Assembly (NCBI GenBank): GCA_026419785.1
Contig: JAODTK010000632.1
Span: 20,001 to 84,000, forward strand
Reading direction: 5' to 3'
DNA length: 64,000 bases
Source: Sclerodactyla briareus
Lineage: Eukaryota; Echinodermata; Holothuroidea; Dendrochirotida; Sclerodactylidae
Shown: positions 59,851-64,000 of the stretch, in pieces
Layout: every line of letters begins with the position of its first letter
Numbering within the stretch: the first letter of the stretch is position 1
Translations under genes and position numbers: made by a program
Notes under the pieces: model-generated
The model's input: the letters and a program-made list of their open reading frames with translations, nothing else
What the model was told of the DNA's origin: nothing
Database searches by the model: none

Positions 59851-60459
59851 GTCCTTTCAACATGAACGTTCCACCAAGACCGTTTTTTCTGACTAGACAT
59901 ATTTGCACTTACTCTTTCTATTAGCTGCAATAAATTGCCTTGTCCAACGACAAAGCTTCTGAGCTTAAACAAACTCAAAATTGAATGGATCAGCTGACGC
60001 ACCTCTGAAAGATAATAGCAATTCCGTAGCAGATATCGAAAAGGCGAGAAAACTATTCAAGGCAGGTGTTGGAACAGATCGCCATATCACTTAGCCAACC
60101 ATCGTAATAGTAATTACATATTATTCGTATACAATCATGTCACTCCAAATGGTTTCTTAGTAGTGGTTAGGGTCATCAGTGGGGTTCCTGAGTTTCACTG
60201 CCAGTTTGGAGGTACCCATTCTTCGAATTCTGAAGCGAAATGAGCCATAATTCGTGATATTGTTTACCTGACGATTCGCGGAAGTACGCCTGGTACTCAA
60301 ATGTGTTTTCTCAAATGTGTTTCCAGGAAATGTTTTTGGTTTTTCGCCCTGCAATAGTCTCTTAATAGAAAGGCTAACGAGAATCGTTTTGTGTGTGAAA
60401 AACTAAAGTATGGAGAATATTTGGTCCTACTCCCCTCCGACTCCAATTAATTATTTTGG
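59851..60459. other. No supported gene
   Basis: Unassigned. The minus frame at 60,157-60,354 has no domain. Confidence 0.45.
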
Positions 60460-60840
60460 CAAGCGTTTCCAGGGTTGTTATTTCGGTATCATCAGTATTT
60501 CCTTTGATTAGTGAAATGCTCCTTTAGCGCGTAATGCTACTTTCAAGTCACGTATGTTTCTTCAAATTGACCAGTTCTTCGTTCGGTTAGTGAGGAATTT
60601 GTGGGATCTTTTTGCAGTAAATTCTGTGGCTATTTGTCTTGGAAACTTTCCAGGTGTTGGTTATTCGGGTATCATCAAGTTATTTATTTAAAGTAGTGTA
60701 TGCTCCTTTAAGTCGCAGAATGTCCTTTAAGTCACGTAAGTTCCTTTAAAAGCGCAAGTTCCCTACTGTCTATTGAAAAAAATTTACTGCGGGAACCTAC
60801 TGCAATATATCTTGTAGTTATTTCTGATCCTGAGACATTT
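60460..60840 (+). repeat. Tandem duplication of about 185 bp
   Basis: 60,466-60,642 and 60,643-60,835 share 'TTCCAGG', 'TATCATCA', 'TGCTCCTTTA', 'AAGTCACGTA', 'GTTCCTT' and 'AAATT(C/T)' landmarks in order, with indels. Confidence 0.7.
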
Positions 60841-60879
60841 CAGTTGCTAGTTCATCGGCACAAATTCCACAGTGAACTG

Positions 60880-61015
60880 TTTTTTTGCGGCCATTTTGGA
60901 AACTGGCCGCCAAAGGACCATGGGCGAAACCTGAGGTGGCCAATATCCAGAGATGTGACTCCCCCGCATCATTCTCTTTAAATGTGCCCACTTTCATGCT
61001 TTATCAACAAAGGCA
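60880..61015 (-). repeat. CCATTTT/AAAATGG palindrome family, copy 2 (inverted)
   Basis: The reverse complement shows 'GATAAAGCATGAAAGTG', 'GGATATTGGCCACCTCA' and a 'CCATTTTGGAAACTGGCCGCC' type palindrome, as at 54,130-54,460 but in opposite orientation. Confidence 0.65.
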
Positions 61016-64000
61016 CAATGGGCGGCTATGACGCTGTCTAATTCTTATTCCGATTAACCAAAGCGGCACTCAGGCTATTATCGGTTTGTGTTAGCCGGTA
61101 CGGAACGCGGGTTTGGTCCTCTTCATAGACATCGTTCACTACACGCCATTATCGATAAGTATGACTCCCCCACATGAAGGTTTGAGTAGTCTGTACCTCA
61201 GGCTCGCAAGAAGCAGGCGCACAGGCACTGTCAGAGAGGAAGGCTTTTCGTTCGACTACAACTGAATATGACTCAACAGCGCTTGCCCAGTAAAACAATC
61301 GAAAGACTGGATCTTGCATTGAGATGAGGCCATTGGTATTCTTCGATAAGAGCCATGCAACCGTAAACTATCAGCTCGGCAAGTAGTGTACACGGAGCAC
61401 CACTTGCGAAGTCAAACAAGAAAACGGACTTACCAAAGAAAACCCACCACACGACCAGCGCTACCCGCGAAAAACTCCAGGCTATTACGGGTGTTGGAGA
61501 GCTAGGTGCCAGGACAACAGATCAGATAGGACGTGCCGAGACATAGTATACTACTTATGAACACGAGAACAGGGTCGCTGCGGGGGCCTGGAAACATGAC
61601 GGCCGAGCGTGGAAAGTGGTTAAATGAGATGAATTATCCCGAGACAAAAAAGTATGATTCAATCTAATCGTCTGATACGAGATACGATTCTGTCATGCTA
61701 GATGACGATGGATATGACGAGACACAAGCGAATTGCGAACGTGTCTTAAAAATGGAAACTCACAAATCCATAGCCACAGCATCAGGCATTTGATATATGT
61801 TATGTTTGTTGAAGAGAGACCTTAAGTTATACGGTTTTTCCCCCGGTAAAAGCCATAACTTGGAACAGTATAAAACTTGCACTCCGTATGGGTACAAGAC
61901 ACCGACTGCATTGACTTGGGTCACCGCAGCAAGTCTACCCGTCTACGCGAGTACGCGAGTCTAAGTACGAACCCATTATATTCCTTTGCACGACACAGAA
62001 TTTGTGCGCCAGGGTGTTTCAGACTGACTTTTAGGTGACCTTGAAACTCTTTACAGAACTTGCCCCTTGAACCGAGTGACATAACTGAATGACCCTCCTT
62101 AACGACAGGTTCCATATTCCTGTGGTTTCTACTTGCGGACTGGGAAGTTATTTTATCGAAAGAATGAAATGACTTTTGTTGAATTATTCACATTCTCTCG
62201 TTTTCATTGTCAAATTCGGATCGATGGCAAAAAGTAGACTGAAATTTAGATGAAATAAACGTTTCAATGATCAATCTGTTCAATTTCGACAGTGAACGAC
62301 GGACTCAAAGTTTTTTTTTTTTTTCTGAAACTCTGTTTAAAGTTTGAAAAGTGGATCGTTGAAATCATTTTCGTTCGGCCGATGCTCCGTAATTTACGTT
62401 TCCTGTGAAATATTTCTGAGAAAAAAATTGTAATCCCATTACTATTTGCCTCCAGACATTCATTTCTGTCAAGTTATTCGCCTCGCCACCGTCGCTGTTT
62501 CGAGTTTCACGTCAAAAATCTGTCTCAGTACCATTGAATCACTTCAAGTGTCAATACCAAACTGGTCCAAGGTGATGCTCCCTTGGGGAGAAGCAGCTGA
62601 TTGATTTTTTGTCCGTGAACCGGCCGATAGGGCAGGGTTTCACTGGTCCACCGTTCAGGGGCTGGAAATTCTACTGGTCATCACACAAATCGATGATTCT
62701 TACTCCACATGGCAATCCTACATGCCGTGTAAGGACCTCTATTTCCCATTGACCTCTGTGAAATTAGCTGACCTTAGAGTGACTAACAAACAATAGAAAT
62801 GCTCCACTCCACACGGCGAATCCACATGCCATTATGGCGTCTTTAGTAAATTTATGATCAGTAGTCGTTCCTTTGACCTCCGTTGATATCATTCCGTTGC
62901 ACTTTGACCTTTGCGTGTCTTTCGAATCTGGGTCCCCAACAAAGACAACTTCCATAACTGTAAATACATTTTTAATTTGAACCCACCCAATGGATGCCTT
63001 GCGTGTTCCATACATAGTTGCTCACAAGGCGCGCCCATACACACGCTAAAACAAAATTAAACACTTAACACACATGCACGACTGCCTGACATTACGAGAA
63101 CCCGGGGCCCAGTGATTCATGCCTTGAGATGAGCCATTAAAAGGAGGTCCTTCGGCTTTTGTTTCATATGGGGACTGTCTGGAAATATTATATTAGGGAT
63201 GTTCATACAAATAGGTACTTTTCTTTAGCATCGATCAACCCAGAGCGGCTCCAACGGTTCACGTGCGACAACGAACATCCTCCTCCTTGTAAGAGCCTGC
63301 ATTTGTTATAGGTCGGTTATCCCCTAGGTAACCTTGCGTGGACAACACATGGTCGGGTAGCCTCATACAAGCAATAGGCCCCATCTCTTTTTTAAATTTT
63401 CCATTTTCACGGAAGGATGAGAATATTCACGATGAAGGAGTCCAGCAGTTGCAATCGAGGTGGGTACTCGGCGCAACATATACGAGAGGTAGATGGGCCG
63501 TTACCAATATACAATGGATTTAGAAACATGTTGGCAAACACTAAGTAACCAAGTAGACCGAAAAGCTGTGTAAGAGTGGTTCACTTTCGGTCATCACACT
63601 TTGGGCCTGCAGAGTTGTCTTGCGCCTACGGCTTTTTTAGTCGCGTGATTGTGTTCTCTAACCTTATGTTAGGGCGGAAGAGAGAGTACCACGCACAGGG
63701 CAGTAGGCCCATATTCAATCTTCCATATTGCTTAACCCCTCGAATTTATCAGGTGCGGATTAGCGTGGCGTCTTGGATGAGGTTTCTGTTGAAAGCGATG
63801 TTAGGTATGACGACGGGGGAGTCTCCACCTATGCGCCGGGCGCTAATTTCGCCATTTGTTCAGGAAATTCAGCATGATCTAGAAGATTCGCCCGCAACGG
63901 CGTCATGTGGTACATATATGCGTTGCTCGAACCCCATTCGCACGAATTGATATTGGGCACTCGCCCGAGGTATCCTCACGAGTCGATTGTATGAAAAATC
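61016..64000. other. No supported gene
   Basis: Unassigned. The frame 63,576-63,950 (plus, 124 codons) shows no domain and no coding context. Near 62,700-62,840 'CTCCACATGGCAATCC(T)ACATGCC' recurs as 'CTCCACACGGCGAATCCACATGCC', a short diverged duplication. Confidence 0.4.

Noticed and set aside
62700..62935. Repeated TGACCT(T/C) words as nuclear-receptor response elements
   Set aside because: Short, irregularly spaced words in sequence with no gene nearby; expected often by chance.
63576..63950. 124-codon ORF at the right edge
   Set aside because: No domain or coding context; length is within chance expectation for a 64-kb window.
1..64000. CRISPR array, bacterial operons or phage
   Set aside because: Repeats lack regular spacers, there are no ribosome-binding-site-led gene strings, and the elements found are animal retroelements and a Polinton.

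Overview
This window looks like repeat-dominated nuclear DNA of an animal, most likely an aquatic one. The grounds are fossils of several animal transposon classes: non-LTR retrotransposons (LINEs), a probable Penelope-like fragment, tRNA-like sequences and a Polinton/Maverick-type virus-like DNA transposon. Trinucleotide microsatellites, 'CCATTTT/AAAATGG' repeats and the absence of long open frames fit this. The species cannot be named from the sequence. No intact host gene, rRNA, canonical tRNA or CRISPR array was found. Almost every recognisable protein is split over two or three reading frames. Paralogous copies inside the window differ mainly by small insertions and deletions, so either the elements are old or the assembly is unpolished.

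Layout. 1-1,560: minus-strand LINE reverse transcriptase. 3,093-4,876: a 1.8-kb insertion with an arthropod/mollusc-type retroelement leader, an A/T-rich tail and a near-perfect 10-bp target duplication. 5,399-9,057 and again 35,036-38,886: a 3.7-3.9 kb repeat (copies A and B) carrying a (GAA)n tract and, between two (TTA)n tracts, a minus-strand R4/Dong-like LINE 3' fragment. 8,972-14,950: two tandem 3-kb units, each holding the palm/C-terminal half of a Polinton-type protein-primed DNA polymerase B (minus strand). 14,088-21,717: a roughly 7.6-kb insert with short inverted ends (CACTGAAAAC/CCCTGAAAAC) and subterminal arrays of CCGACTA/TAGTCGG, which separates the two polymerase halves. 21,718-30,750: the rest of the Polinton, with the polymerase N-terminal half (minus), a SAP-like segment, a minisatellite, a DDE integrase (minus), a degraded plus-strand region and an inverted copy of the polymerase C-terminal end.

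33,074-33,895 and 38,883-40,845 are two copies of a repeat with a tRNA-like end. The second copy is split by a 1.1-kb insertion that carries a Penelope-like reverse-transcriptase tail, an 18-bp palindrome and a hammerhead-ribozyme-like core. 41-55 kb is mostly unassigned sequence with short duplications, a (TA)n tract, a LINE 3' end with a (CTAAA)n-type tail (49,186-49,757) and a copy of a CCATTTT palindrome family. 55,700-59,850 is a frameshifted plus-strand coding fossil of a large conserved uncharacterised protein. 60-64 kb is unassigned, with one tandem duplication and an inverted second copy of the CCATTTT family.

The most interesting structure is the Polinton-like element: its polymerase gene is interrupted by another, apparently undescribed, transposon-like sequence whose end also resembles a 3' splice site. 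No functional system can be claimed, since all its genes are broken as written.
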